Positions 22,756-38,390 of a stretch of DNA of 64,000 nt are shown piece after piece. The translations under genes were made by a program, and so were the position numbers. How positions within the stretch are numbered: position 1 is the stretch's first letter; every line of letters begins with the position of its first letter. This DNA is from Syngnathus acus (Eukaryota; Chordata; Actinopteri; Syngnathiformes; Syngnathidae). The stretch covers positions 2,191,053-2,255,052 of the forward strand of contig NC_051093.1 in NCBI RefSeq assembly GCF_901709675.1, written 5' to 3'. The notes beneath the pieces were generated by a model. The model was not told the origin of the DNA and did no database searches. It saw nothing but the letters and a program-made list of their open reading frames with translations.

Positions 22756-23449
22756 ACATGGGCTTGGGTTTCAGTCATGAAAGCAATTTTTCTTGCACAT
22801 GCACACTTTTACCTATAAATCGAATTTTTTAAAAATTTATATTTAGGGAAATATCAATGGTGAGTGCTTGGAAAAGAAAGTTAATCTTCATGAAGTGTAT
22901 TATGATATCCTGTCAATTGTTCTAAATTTGCATTTCAGGTTTCTTGTTTAAAAACACAGCAGGGTCACATTGAGTCTTGACCATTTTATATGTCAACAAA
23001 AATGGGAGGCTTAATATTTAAAGTCTCACCTGTTGTATTAATGACCAATTGACTTTCAAATACAAATTAAGCCCTATCATTCATTCATACACTGGCATGT
23101 TTTTGCTGCAAACTTCTGCGTTACATTTTAAGCCAAACAGGATTTAAGAATTTGGGACTGAATTATAGCCTCAAGTACTTTTATTGCCTCACGTGCCCCA
23201 TCAAAATTATTTTCAAATGTGTATGGAGGCAAATTTTAATTTGAAATAGTACTGCAGCAAATGTTTCACTTGAAACCCCTCCCCAAAAATGCATTTACAA
23301 TAAGATTCTAAAATAGTTGAATTGAAATGATTCAAAATGGTAACAATTATAGCATTTGCTTAATTTTCATTTTTTCTGCTACACAGTTCATTTAGGACAT
23401 ATGTAGATGAATTTATGTGCAAAGAAAAGGAGATTCCATTTAGACAGTG
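22756..23449. other. AT-rich intergenic spacer, nothing recognised
   Basis: Low-GC sequence with no open frame of interest on either strand. TTTATT at 23458-23463 would serve as AATAAA for a minus-strand transcript. Confidence 0.5.
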
Positions 23450-24930
23450 AATTAATTTTATTACCAACTTAAATAGGAAGTATAAAATAAAAAATTTAAT
23501 TCAATAACTTAAGTCAAAACTGTAACATTAAACTAATTTAATTCATTAAAAAAAAAAAAATTACAATAAAATCATGCCCATCTTAGACAACATGGGGGGG
23601 GACTGCATCCATTTCCACTACTGGGAAGGTGTTGGCCAATCATTTCTGCTGCTTGTATCCGCCATCTTATCCTCGCAATGTCCAGCACCCGGCTCATGTC
23701 GTACCCATCACGTGGGCCTGACCACTAGCAACTTGTCCGACCACCAGACCTGCATCTGCAGGGGGGGGACGTGTGCACCGCAGTAGGGGGGGCGGGGCGT
23801 GTGCACTCCAGTGGGCAGGTTCTGGTCCACAAGAATGTTCCAAAATCATTCTTAGTCTGACCAATCACCTGTGAACCTGGGAAAAAAAGAAATATCTTTC
23901 AGGGAGATCACCCACTTAAAATAAAAAAATAATGATTTGACATATCCTCAGACTCTGCCATGTCAAGAGCAGAGCAGCACTTTAATCAACAGGAAATTTC
24001 TGAGCCCAGTGCAATCCATCACAGAAGTAATGTATTTAAAAAACAAAAATCATTATTTTATATCACCTCCATTTCTTGACAACCAGCTTTGTGAAGCCCC
24101 GAGAGGCCACCGAGATGCCCAACCCTGCTGGGTCCACACATGGATGATGCCATAAGGATCTCAAGTGGTGATCTACAAAGACAAGAAAGAACAGAAGTTA
24201 AAATGTGGTTGTGGTCATAAAATTTATAACGTTTGCAAATTAATCTCCTCAGAAACTCTGGCTTGTCAGGGCCAAAGTTGCACAGAATCTCCATGTGGTC
24301 TCAGAGCCCAGTGCATGTCATCCCAGGAGCATTTTTAATGTGCAAAATCAAAGAAAACTACTGACATTTGAGGAACAGTTGAGTTAGCTCGTAGCTACTT
24401 AGGCATCTGGAAAGCTAACCACGTGTCCAGGAGGCCTACTGGAACGCGACTAAATTGAACAAATGCGCCAATTTAACATTTCCTCGCCGATTAATCCATG
24501 ACGGGCATTGTAGTGCTTTAGCTGTAAAAGAGTAGTAACGTAAGTGTAATTGTAATTTGGCTGAAATGGTAATACAGAGCGTGAAAGTAGTGCAGGAAAA
24601 AATGGCACTTAAATTTTAAAACGACGCGCAAAATCACTGCAGCCATGCATAAAATATATTAGAAAGTTCAGTTTATAATTTGAGATTAAAAAATGAGTAC
24701 TACCTCGTACGTCGGAGAGTCGAATGAAAATGAACGCAATATTTTCGGCAACTCGGTTTTATGCTCGTTTACTGGCTTCCGGTCACATTCTTCTTTTGCA
24801 CTGCCATCGCGTGGACGGAGGGCATCCTGCAACTGCAAAGCGGTTGAACAAAACCCCATTTCACTAATTTGCCAGTTCATTTCAGCACTGCCTCGTCGAT
24901 TAGCTGATGACATGAGACGCTCACTACTAT
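23450..24930 (-). other. Possible small spliced minus-strand transcript
   Basis: Several minus-strand splice-like signals line up. An ATG frame from 24913 (MSSANRRGSAEMNWQ ...) runs to a gag|gtagta donor at about 24705. A pyrimidine-rich TTTGTAG acceptor precedes 24172, with a gag|gtgata donor near 24067. A TTTCTTTTTTTCCCAG acceptor precedes 23876. A minus-strand AATAAA lies at 23458-23463. A continuous coding chain could not be completed, since phases between blocks are unresolved, so it may be a non-coding RNA or chance. In human, an opposite-strand gene (C19orf81, from memory) lies between SHANK1 and SYT3; equivalence is a hypothesis only. Confidence 0.3.
24706..24913 (-). CDS. Hypothetical 69-codon first exon, minus strand
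   Basis: Reads MSSANRRGSAEMNWQ, then a Gln/Arg-Asp middle, and ends FSFDSPTYE before a gtagta donor. Unspliced it stops five codons later at 24686. Composition is protein-like rather than repeat-like, and an ETS-type ACCGGAAGC lies inside. No family is recognised. Conservation in other fish would decide. Confidence 0.25.
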
Positions 24931-25349
24931 TATTACAATATTAATGAATAGTCACAACTTGGTTTTGATTAACTGAAAACACGAGTAATTAATATAATGA
25001 ATATAAAGATTATGTTTCAAGTACTGCCAGCCGGCGCGGTTCTTTTTCATTCTGCATTATGATTGATGCAATAATCAACTTTTCCCTCATTTAACAGTCC
25101 ACTTGAAAGGCGGCGTCTCCTGTCTTCATGTCTGCTAACATGCTAACCACAGGACATCCCAGTGTGTCGTGTCTTGTTGTAGGCTTTTGATGGCAGGATG
25201 ACTAACGGCTGCATTAGCGTCTGTTGACTGTTGCTTCCAGCCGGCGGCATTACAACGCAACAGCTGCATCAGCCGGCTTACTACAAGGCAAGTTGGAACA
25301 CGGTCAGACTGCACGAGAGCTACATAACATGAGGTAATACCAGACACAA

Positions 25350-25620
25350 ACATGAGTTCCAGGAACTATCAGTCTCTTACTCGTACTTCCCTGAACTAAA
25401 ACTTGCCAATCAGATATGTTTCTATGCTGACCCTAACCCCCAAAGGGTCAGGTTCCGGAACCCCTAAAAAGTACTGCCCATTGTGTCCAAAGTACTATCC
25501 CTCTAGCATGATCTTCTTTTAGCCATGGACAATCAGATACTCAGGCTCCCTCAGAAAAGTTCCTGGACCTCTTAAAAGTACGCCACCTCAAACAGGGTCT
25601 TCTTTTGACCCTGACCTTTG
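25350..25620. repeat. Highly diverged tandem repeat
   Basis: Related words AGTTCCnGGAACC and CTnnAAAAGTAC recur four to five times at roughly 60-120 base spacing. They suggest an old minisatellite. No protein-coding signal was seen. Confidence 0.35.
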
Positions 25621-25725
25621 ACACACAATGAATCATTTTGCTCCTTTAAAAGTTTGTCGTAAAGTTTCTGCTGCCAAAAAGCGCCTGTACTTGTTCTGGA
25701 GGGGGTCCTGACGCGCACTCACACG

Positions 25726-25920
25726 TACATACACACACACACACATGCACACACACACGTACACACACACACGCCGGATGTGTCTTCCAGCTGTGCTTGC
25801 AGGGGAATGCTGAGGGGGTAAAGAGGAAAATGTGCTGCTTTTAGATTTTTTTTGTGGGGCAATAAAGTTAGTAATGACACACGCACACGCGCAAACACAC
25901 ACACACACGCGCACACACTG
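25726..25920. repeat. Two (CA)n microsatellites
   Basis: CA-rich tracts at 25726-25772 and 25876-25920, upstream of the suggested pacsin first exon. Confidence 0.9.
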
Positions 25921-26089
25921 TAACTAAAGACTGTGGATGAAGTTGAATACGGCGAGCTCACAGGCGGGAAGAATCGGGATACAAAGAACAAGAGAGTCCT
26001 GCAGCTGTTTAAGGAGTTAAAAGAGAGAAGCAGGGTCTAAGTGAAGAAAGAAAAAAGGAGGTAGAGGACAGAGGGAGGAGGAGCGAGGC

Positions 26090-26293
26090 GGCTTGTGGGG
26101 GGAGCAGGAAGAGGAGGCCAACTCATCTGACACAAGCGCAAAAGAGCCAAAGGGAAGGGAGAGGATCGGGAGCGGCACCGTGCAACCGCCGCTTGGAAAA
26201 GTCCAGAAGACGAGCAGGATTTAAAAAAAAAAAAAGGTCAAAGATTGCATGGGAAGTGACCACGTTGACAAATAGAAGAAGAAAATTCGCAAA
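26090..26293 (+). promoter_or_regulatory. Candidate pacsin untranslated first exon
   Basis: A purine-rich G/A block (26000-26110) passes into a segment ending aaa|gtaagt at 26294, a near-ideal donor. The coding exon at 27710 has an acceptor and only 8 untranslated bases, so an upstream untranslated exon must exist. This is the best nearby candidate, not proven. Confidence 0.35.
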
Positions 26294-27717
26294 GTAAGTA
26301 TCTGTTTTTTCCATGTGTGTGCGTGTGCTGAGTTATGTCTGACAGATGAAAACGGGGGCAAGGGGGGGTGGTTAACGTGACGCCCGCTTGGTTGCGGGAT
26401 TCGAGCTCGCTCGGTTGCCGGGAAGCACCACAGGAACTTTTTTTTAACGACTCCAAAAGTTCAGAATTCAATTCAGGAATCTTACCCTACTTTTGTCTCA
26501 TTTGGGGCCTCTGCAATCATCTGCAAAAAATGAACTTGGCATGCATTGAAAAAAATAAGTTCAAGTTGAGGCCTCTGGACGTGAAAACCAAAGCTGATTA
26601 GTGCCGCTTTGCTTTGTGTGTCGAAGCCTATTTGAACTGCAACAAGACCGCTTTTAAAAATTCGACAATTTAGCCTTGGATGTCTGATGACAAGATAGCG
26701 ATATAAGTACGATGACGTTTATGAGCCGTTTCATGCAGCTTGGTGTCTAACGCACGAATGCCAAATCAGATTCCAATTCGGGACTTTTTACATACTAGTT
26801 CACTTCCAAAACAAGTCAACTGAAAAGAGTCAAGTGATGACACGTGTCATAAATGTTACAATGTTTTCAGGTAGTAGCAAAACACTTCGCTGGTTAATTT
26901 TCATAATTTTGTCAACTGTTGGTCTGTAAATCAAGTTGAACCAACTCTAACAAGAGTCCATTTTAAAAAAACAAACAGTTTACTGTTGGATTGCTGACAG
27001 TGATGACACAAGTAATTTATATAAAGATGATGCTACGAGCTGTAGCAACCCGCTTTTGTGTTTAATTCGGCCTGATACAGTATCCCATCGACTTAATATA
27101 AACAGGTGACTTAAAACCTGCAACAGTGCCATCTAAAAGTTGTACTCCATTCCCGCCTTGTCGATACAACACAGGAAGTGGAGGTCAGGGTTCAGATGCA
27201 CAATTCATGACCTCCGTTGGGGTTATCTCACTCTCACCAGAGAACGTGAGCGAGACAAACGGGGTGAGGCGCAGACCATGTGATGATGCGGGGAAAGAGC
27301 CTTGGTCCTCTGGCTGGGAAGATGGACGCTCTGTTAGCATTAGCAAGCATGGGAATCAAGTTGAATTTGGACAGGAAGTCGCTACTCTCACGTTCCCACC
27401 GGTTCTATTTTTAGCCTCACTGAGTTGAAAATTGGCTGATTTGAATACAACAAAACCTGATTTATCTACGTGGCTATGACAGGCTGCTTAGCGGCTAGCA
27501 AAGTTAACGTCATGGGATGATTGTGCTTGGGGTGACTGGAGTGATGTGATTTTATTTTTATTTTTTTTACTTGTTTGTTCAAATTAAGCTTGTTAAAAGC
27601 AGTTGACACATTGAGCAATGCATTCTTAGTGGCATTTATTGACATCAGATTTGATTGGCTAGCTAGCCATAGGTGACATGACACTAATGAAACACTGCTT
27701 CCTCTACAGGCACCAAA

Positions 27718-31777
<4,060 letters not shown>

Positions 31778-32524
31778 TGGGAAAAATCATATTTAATTGA
31801 GTTGATAATTTGTCTCCTGTGGATGTTTGGTTTGTAAAAACAAATGCTGTACAAAAAAGTAGCTGTTAGCCAAAGATCTGTGAACATTTTAACATGCAGA
31901 GATTAAGATTTTTGTTTTCTAGAAGATTAACCATAGCGATCACAAATTTTTCCTTTCATGAGGAAATTCCGTTCCAAAGTTCTATTCCGAAGTTAGGTTT
32001 TGTCACAAATGTTGAGTGTGTGTTATGAATTTACATCACAAAGTTTCACCACAAAATCACGTCAAAAACGGTGCGTGATGAAGGTATGTTGCAAATATGT
32101 TACGAATCTATATTTTGGGCGCATGTTACAAAGGTACATTATGAAGTAACTTTTGAAGCTGCAATAGAAATTTGTTTCGAATGGACGCTTCAAATGTACA
32201 TCATTGAATTCACATTACTACAGTACGTTATGAAGGTACATTATTTCAAGCACATTTGTGATGCTAACGACACGCATGCCGAGTGCCAAGCTGTAAGTAA
32301 TTGTTGCTTTAAACAAGTCACTTCCTTGAAGCTATGTTTCAATTAGCAAGGAATATCACTTTTGGAAAACGTGTTCCTTTAAATATATATCTATAAATCG
32401 TATCTGTTACTTTATGAATGTCTATGTATAAGAAAGATGCATTCCGCTTTGGTCTTAACCACTAGGCTATGTGTGTGTGTAACCCCCAAACTATTTGTTT
32501 TTTTGTTTTTTTTTAGGAAATAAA
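31778..32524 (+). other. pacsin-like 3'UTR with degenerate short tandem repeat
   Basis: About 31980-32260 contains many diverged copies of a roughly 17-base word like GTTATGAAGGTACATTA or GTTACAAAGGTAC. A canonical AATAAA follows at 32519-32524. No coding exon is seen. Confidence 0.45.
32519..32524 (+). terminator. poly(A) signal, probable pacsin 3' end
   Basis: AATAAA after a T-rich stretch, 742 bases beyond the stop. An alternative AATAAA at 32949-32954 lies in a CTCTATAAATAAAG tail resembling a common fish retroposon end. Confidence 0.4.
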
Positions 32525-32889
32525 CTTTTGAAACGCTCATGTGTGACTCATGGCGCCGTCACAATTGGGACTCTCCACTCGTGCATGCAAACGCACCCAG
32601 AGACACTCAGGGTGACCACGCGGGTGACAGCAGGTCAAACGTTGCTCTTTATCCAGACATCACTAGTCGACTCACGAGTGCCTCTGACGTCCACATTTGG
32701 CCGCCAGCCTTGCATCAGCGATGACGAATCGGCTTGCTCCAACACACACACACACACACACACACACGACCGTAGATGCTTTTACTGCCTCACAGCAAAA
32801 AACGTCCAATCAAGGTCGCAAATGTGATTTGTTTCCTCTTTCTAAATGCGGATTTAATTTACGCTAATGATCATCCTGAAATAGTGTTC

Positions 32890-32965
32890 CGTGATCTTAT
32901 GTAAAGCATTTTGCAACAATTGCACTTGCGTTTTTAAAGTGCTCTATAAATAAAGTTGAGTCTTT
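32890..32965. mobile_element. Retroposon-tail-like fragment
   Basis: GTAAAGCATTTTGCAACA followed by TTAAAGTGCTCTATAAATAAAG resembles the 3' end shared by many teleost SINE/LINE copies. Too short to classify. Confidence 0.4.
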
Positions 32966-33788
32966 GAGTCGCCTCACTCTTGATAATAAAGCCTCCGTGC
33001 CTGTCAGGTTGAGTGCTTCCGGAATGCGAGCTGCACTCAAGGAGCTGTGATGATGAAGCGTCCTAGTGAACAAAATGAATAAAAGGTCTTGTGACACCTT
33101 GAAAACAATTGTTTAAGTGCACCGCTTCATGGCAGCCAAGTGGCGAGTGGATGAAGACGTCACCTCAATTATTTTGTTTGCGGGAACGTTCACGAGGCCT
33201 GACAAGCATAGTTGACGACCGGAGTGCGTGTTTTTCTTTTTGTCTGCCAGCGACAACTTTGCTGGCCTCTTGGCCTCCGTCCACTGAAGCCTTTAAATTG
33301 TATTAATGTCAATGTCTCTACTTTTTGTCTGTGCTATACTTTTTTAGAAAGACCTACGGACAGGTTGCTCCTCTAAGGGAGGGGCACAGTATGGCACTGG
33401 GAAAAAAGGATGTGTTTTGTAGCGTTGCTTACTACGACGGAAATGACCGTATGGTGGTCCTGATGGGACAAACTCAAGTAAACATCATCCAGCAGAGGAC
33501 GCTATGACATCAACAGCCTCAGTGAGGCGGCGAGCCGGCATCTTGCCGACGGGGCGGCAGGCTGGCTGACGGCCTAATGGGAAAATGTCTTTATTCCCTC
33601 ATCTCTCACGCACCGACTGCACGGAACTTTGCGTCGCCATGGCGACGGTGAGCTACCGAGGCGGCGCCGTAATTAAGAGAGCAGCAGAGCTCGCTGGGGT
33701 GACTCCTTACATTCGCAGTAAGTCAATGAAGGGGTGTGTGTGTGTGTGTGTGAATGCTGCATGTAACGTATATGATGATGCGCCTATA

Positions 33789-33789
<1 letters not shown>

Positions 33790-33867
<78 letters not shown>
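33790..33867. repeat. (TG)n microsatellite
   Basis: About 38 nearly perfect TG units, with degenerate TG extensions to 33890. Confidence 0.95.
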
Positions 33868-33868
<1 letters not shown>

Positions 33869-34539
33869 GTGTGTATGCGTGTGTGCGTGTTGGGGATATT
33901 AGTCATCTTTTGAGTGATGAAAGACTGCAACTTTTAGACTGCTACATGTCACATGCAGGTAATGACACACACTGAGACACAAACCTGCATAAACACTTAC
34001 AAAAACACACACGTGCACACTATCAAACTTAGACAATCCAACACACACACATGCACATACCATTGTTAGTGTAAGCCTGGTGCCCTTTTGTTAATTTGAC
34101 TAATTAACTTACAATTTGGCATTTGTGGCACCCACGCACACACCTTGGTCCTCTGGGGTGAGTTGTGCTGCACCCTCGTGACACTCGCTCTTTGTGCCTC
34201 ATTTGTGGTCGTCCGCAGGGATCCGTCCCTGGTTGCCGTGCATTCAAGTGAAGGAGATTTGCGTGGGATATTTTTGTGCTCAGCAGGTGGACAAGTGGTA
34301 GCAACCTTTTTTTTTTCTCTGGACAGCTTTCTTGTTCCTGGTTGTTGATGTTGTTCTCATTGCAGTTTGCCGCTTTTCTTGTTCTTGCCAACCTGACTCG
34401 TGCCCTCGCTGCCCGCTGGACTTTTTCTTGCCTCGGGTGTGAATTTCCACAGAGATGACGTTCAAGAGTCCCATTCTGGAGCCAGGCAATGTGCCCATAC
34501 CTCAGCAAGGTGGCGGGATGTTGGGGGACTCTTTAGTGT

Positions 34540-34775
34540 GACAAGTCTGTGTGTGCGTGTGTTTGTGTGTGTATATGTATACTGTATATTGTTGGAGAAT
34601 CTGTTTGTGTCTGTTAGCGTTAGTGTGTGAACGTGTTTGTGTGCGTAGGAGTCTGTGTATGCGTGTATGGCGTGTAGGTTTGTGTGCCTGTAGAAATGTG
34701 TGTGTGTGTTGAGGTAAAAGAGTGCAAGTGTGTGTGTTAAAATGTTAATGTGTGTGTGTGTGTGTGTAGGATGGG
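34540..34775. repeat. Degenerate (TG)n-rich segment
   Basis: About 230 bases of interrupted TGTGTG with GTGTATG and GTTTGTG variants, an ageing microsatellite. Thr-His frames on the minus strand here are artefacts. Confidence 0.8.
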
Positions 34776-35333
34776 TAGCTAGAAGTCTGCACGCGTGTGT
34801 GTTTGCATTCACCTATACAGCTCTCAAGGGGTTCAGCAGTCAAGCAGGACAAATGAACCCTTTGTTGTTTTTTTCACTTCCACAGCCTGAGGTGCACACG
34901 CAAGCACGCTCACACACGCGTTGTGGCCAGGTTGGGACCCGGCGGGCCGCTGAAGCGCACCGGGATGCGTGATGACTGCGGCGTTCCAGGTGAGGGAACG
35001 TGTTTGCTGCGCTGCTGTCAAGCACAGGAAACATCACAGCTCAAGAAAACAAACAGGCGCAATGCAAGTGGAGCGCAAAGCTCCAGCAAGGCCAAGGGGA
35101 TACGATTACTCCGTGCAGGTAACGCACCAACTGCACACGTCTCATTTTAAAAGTCCTCTGTTAGTGTCTTCAATCATGAAAAACGCATTTAGCATTGTGA
35201 ACAAGTCAAAATGTAGAAATAAGAATATTATGAAGATGGGGAAAGGGAGGAGAGGTGGCTTCTGGCAGCGAGAAGGTTAACCGACACTTGAGCATCCGGC
35301 AGCCAGATGGTCGTGCGGCGCGCTTATTAGAGC

Positions 35334-35445
<112 letters not shown>

Positions 35446-35864
35446 GCGTTGCCACATCAGCATGGCGTCGTGTTAACAACGTTGAGCACCATTCCCAAGT
35501 CGTTTACATCCTTTTCATTTCCTGGTCTCAGTCTGATGCTCACAGCTAACTGGCTGCCATTGTATGGCGCCTCGTTAGCCGCGCCCAACCAATCGTGCGA
35601 CACCTTGCCGTCGTGTTTGCGGCAGGGACGTACGTCCAAAAAGCGTTCAAGATGCCCCCCCCTCGTTTTTTCATGAGCCGGGCCTTCTTGGAGCCCCCCT
35701 ATACCCCCTGAAACTTCCCCACAACCTCCCATCTCAATTTAATGTGTTTGGGAAAACCTTAAATGCTCCCTCAAGGCAAAGTGCTTTGCTGGCGTGGCCC
35801 GATGATTCAAACGCCAGAAAAGTGCAGCCGGCTTTTCCAAAGCGCTCGTTTGACCGTGTCACTG

Positions 35865-36215
35865 CATGATGACAACAACAAGCAGATGAATTACAGCAAT
35901 AACACCAAGCAGTAACAAGCGCACCAGGAAAAAGAACAGGAACAAGAAGATGAGAGACAGAAGTAGGTAAATCAGCAGCAGCAATAAGAACATCAGAAAC
36001 AGGAAAAAGAACATCAGACACCAGAACCCCAGGAACACGAACAACAGGAAGACAACAGTCACACACAAGAACGTCACCAACAAAGAGTAGAAGAACAACA
36101 ACGGGAACTTGGACAGTAGTGAACGCAACAGGCACAAGAACAGCAGCAAAAGCTACTTAAACAAGAGAAACACATGCAACTGGAACAAGAACACTGAAAG
36201 CAACAGCAAGAACAT
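35865..36215. repeat. Pyrimidine-poor A/G/C-rich low-complexity tract
   Basis: About 350 bases almost without T on +, built from CAGGAACAAGAA-like and AACAACAGCAGC-like words. On the minus strand it reads as hydrophobic Leu/Phe runs, an artefact of composition. Confidence 0.6.
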
Positions 36216-37740
36216 GAGCACCGACAGCTTCAAGAAAGGCAGCCAAAAGGAGTAGCAGGCGGCAGCTACCGGAAGAACAATAACACAAAAGCAGTCACAG
36301 GCGCGTGATTTACGCATGAGGAACAGGCCCCGCGGGATGAGATTGGTCTCCCGGCTCGCACAGAGACAAACGATGACACGAGGCCAGCGCGAGAAAAATA
36401 TCACGGCAAACATGTGCGTATAAAGTAGCCGCTAACTCGCTAACGCTAAATCTTTCACGACCCCTTCTAAGCCCAAAAAAAGGTCTTCCGACCTCGCGTT
36501 ATAAAACAAAGCATTTGGATGGCAGGTGCTGGCGAAGTTGTCTTGGTGAAGCAGCATGTGGCTCAACAAACAAAAGCATTTGTTGTCACGTTGGGTAAAT
36601 ATTTTCCCTTGACTGTTTTACCGTCCAAAAATATTGCATTCTGTAGAAACGCGTTTTGCTTTCTTTCAAGGAATACATTCGAAAGACCCCCCACTCCCCC
36701 GGCAGACATAAGTGGGGAGTAAAAAGAAATAAAAAGTGAGTGACGGGTGACGGGGGAGTCGCGACAGACGCGCTGAAGCGAACGGAAGCGGTGGGCGATC
36801 AGAGAGAAGGATGGTTGTCACGGCAACGGGCGATCACGAGCAAAAAAAGACGTACGGGAGAGGCGGCGGCAGACATGACGTGCTGACGCCAGAAAAGGGG
36901 ATCGTGTCAGGTGGGAGGATGGAGGTTGCGGTGGGGGAGAGATGGGGCGGGGCCGGGGGGGGGGCTCTGAAGAGACGAGAGGCCTCGGCCAGCCAAGTGT
37001 ACTTAAAGCCTTTCGCTGGCTCAGGAGTTTTTCACTGTCAGGGATCCATAAAAGTGGAAGGCAGGTAGCAAGGGGTTAGTCAAGGTCAAAACCAGTTCAA
37101 AAGATGAACAAAATAAACAAACGGATCAGTCGCAGTCACATTGCTACTCGCCAGACTGTGAGACGAGACATTCGGTTTATTGATATTATGGTATTGTTGT
37201 GCTGATATCTGTGTCATAATATGAGCGGTACTGTGATGCTAAGCATTTTGTGATATTCATGGTAACATGCATGAGGTTGCGAACTATGTTGTAATATCAG
37301 AATGTAGTTGATTTGCTAAATGATTGAGGGTTTGACTCTGAACCGTGATGAACTTGTTTTTACACTTGTCTGTCTGCTTATTTGGTAAAAGCGTCACGAT
37401 GGAACGGATTATTTCGACAAGGCTGGTTAGCCGTGGTGGCTATTAATCATTTGGAGACCTTTAGCGTGCTGACGCTACCTAAGCGCTAACAGTTGCTATA
37501 AAGGTCAACAGTCTTTTACTTTTAACTGGTGTTGCCATGGTGACAGATGGTCTACAGTTGCTGTCCAATATGTTTACCTGCGACTAACTTCCCGGTTTGA
37601 GTGACACTTGCAGCATCATACGACTGTACTCGTCATTGCGCAATATCACCGGTATTGTGATACACGCTGGGCCGCACGCTAGCTATATGTTGTAATACTA
37701 GCTGTGTAGATGCTAGCCATTAGCATTATCCTGACATACA
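36216..37740. other. Intergenic spacer; no gene recognised
   Basis: Contains a G-rich block (36930-36970) and a CATAAAAG word at 37047, but no frame or splice pattern with family support. From 37170 on, short GTGATATTnnn and TAATACTAGC words begin that recur up to 41370. Confidence 0.4.
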
Positions 37741-38058
37741 CAGTAATCCCTCGTTTATCGCGGATAATTGGTTCCAAAAACCACCCGCGATAAGTGAAAT
37801 CCGTGAAGTACGGTCACCAACAAAAAGTACTGGGAAGGCTAACGAGTTAGCGGGAAGATGCTAATTCGCGAAAACGGACTTCTAAAGGAATGTAAACCAA
37901 CATTTGGATTAATACTACATTGTCCTAAAGGTTAGACACATGTTTCCTCAATTTAGAAGTTTTATTTTGTCTTTTAAATGTTTTTTGAATTTGGAAAAAA
38001 AATTCCACAATGTAGTGAAGCCGCAATGAACGAAACGTGAAGTAGCGAGGGATCACTG
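37741..38058. mobile_element. MITE with CAGTnATCCCTCG ends
   Basis: The left end CAGTAATCCCTCGTTTATCG is matched by the inverted right end (CAGTGATCCCTCGCTACTTC on the other strand). Subterminal GCGATAAGTGAAATCCG is typical of a very abundant fish non-autonomous DNA transposon. About 318 bases, no coding capacity. Confidence 0.7.
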
Positions 38059-38390
38059 TACTGGCAAGAGCAGGCGGAGCAGACGGATGGACACGGTTGT
38101 TGATGATGATGATGATGTTGTCATCCATCTGTCTGGGAGTGACAGACCGACAGCGTGCTAATATGTCAATGCTGGCTGCTAATTGACTTTCGGAACAACT
38201 CCTGAAGTTGATGTACTTCCATTATCTCACATGAACAGCAGCGGCTTCCACTTCTTACAGCATTGTTTTTTTTTGGGAGGGGGGGCGTTTAATTACCCAC
38301 CGGTGGAAAGTTTGCAGAGAGAAGATGAAGTGGACCTAATAACAGACTTAATAACTTTCTATGCGTGCCTCCTCTTCCTGCATCTTGTAT

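Noticed and set aside
33325-33507. 60-codon frame with MALGKKDVFCSVAYYDGND
   Set aside because: Looks protein-like at first, but no family match, no splice partners and no poly(A) context. Kept as chance.
35734-36149. Two hydrophobic minus-strand frames resembling multi-pass membrane proteins
   Set aside because: The hydrophobicity comes from the T-rich complement of a low-complexity tract. There is no splice context or family resemblance.
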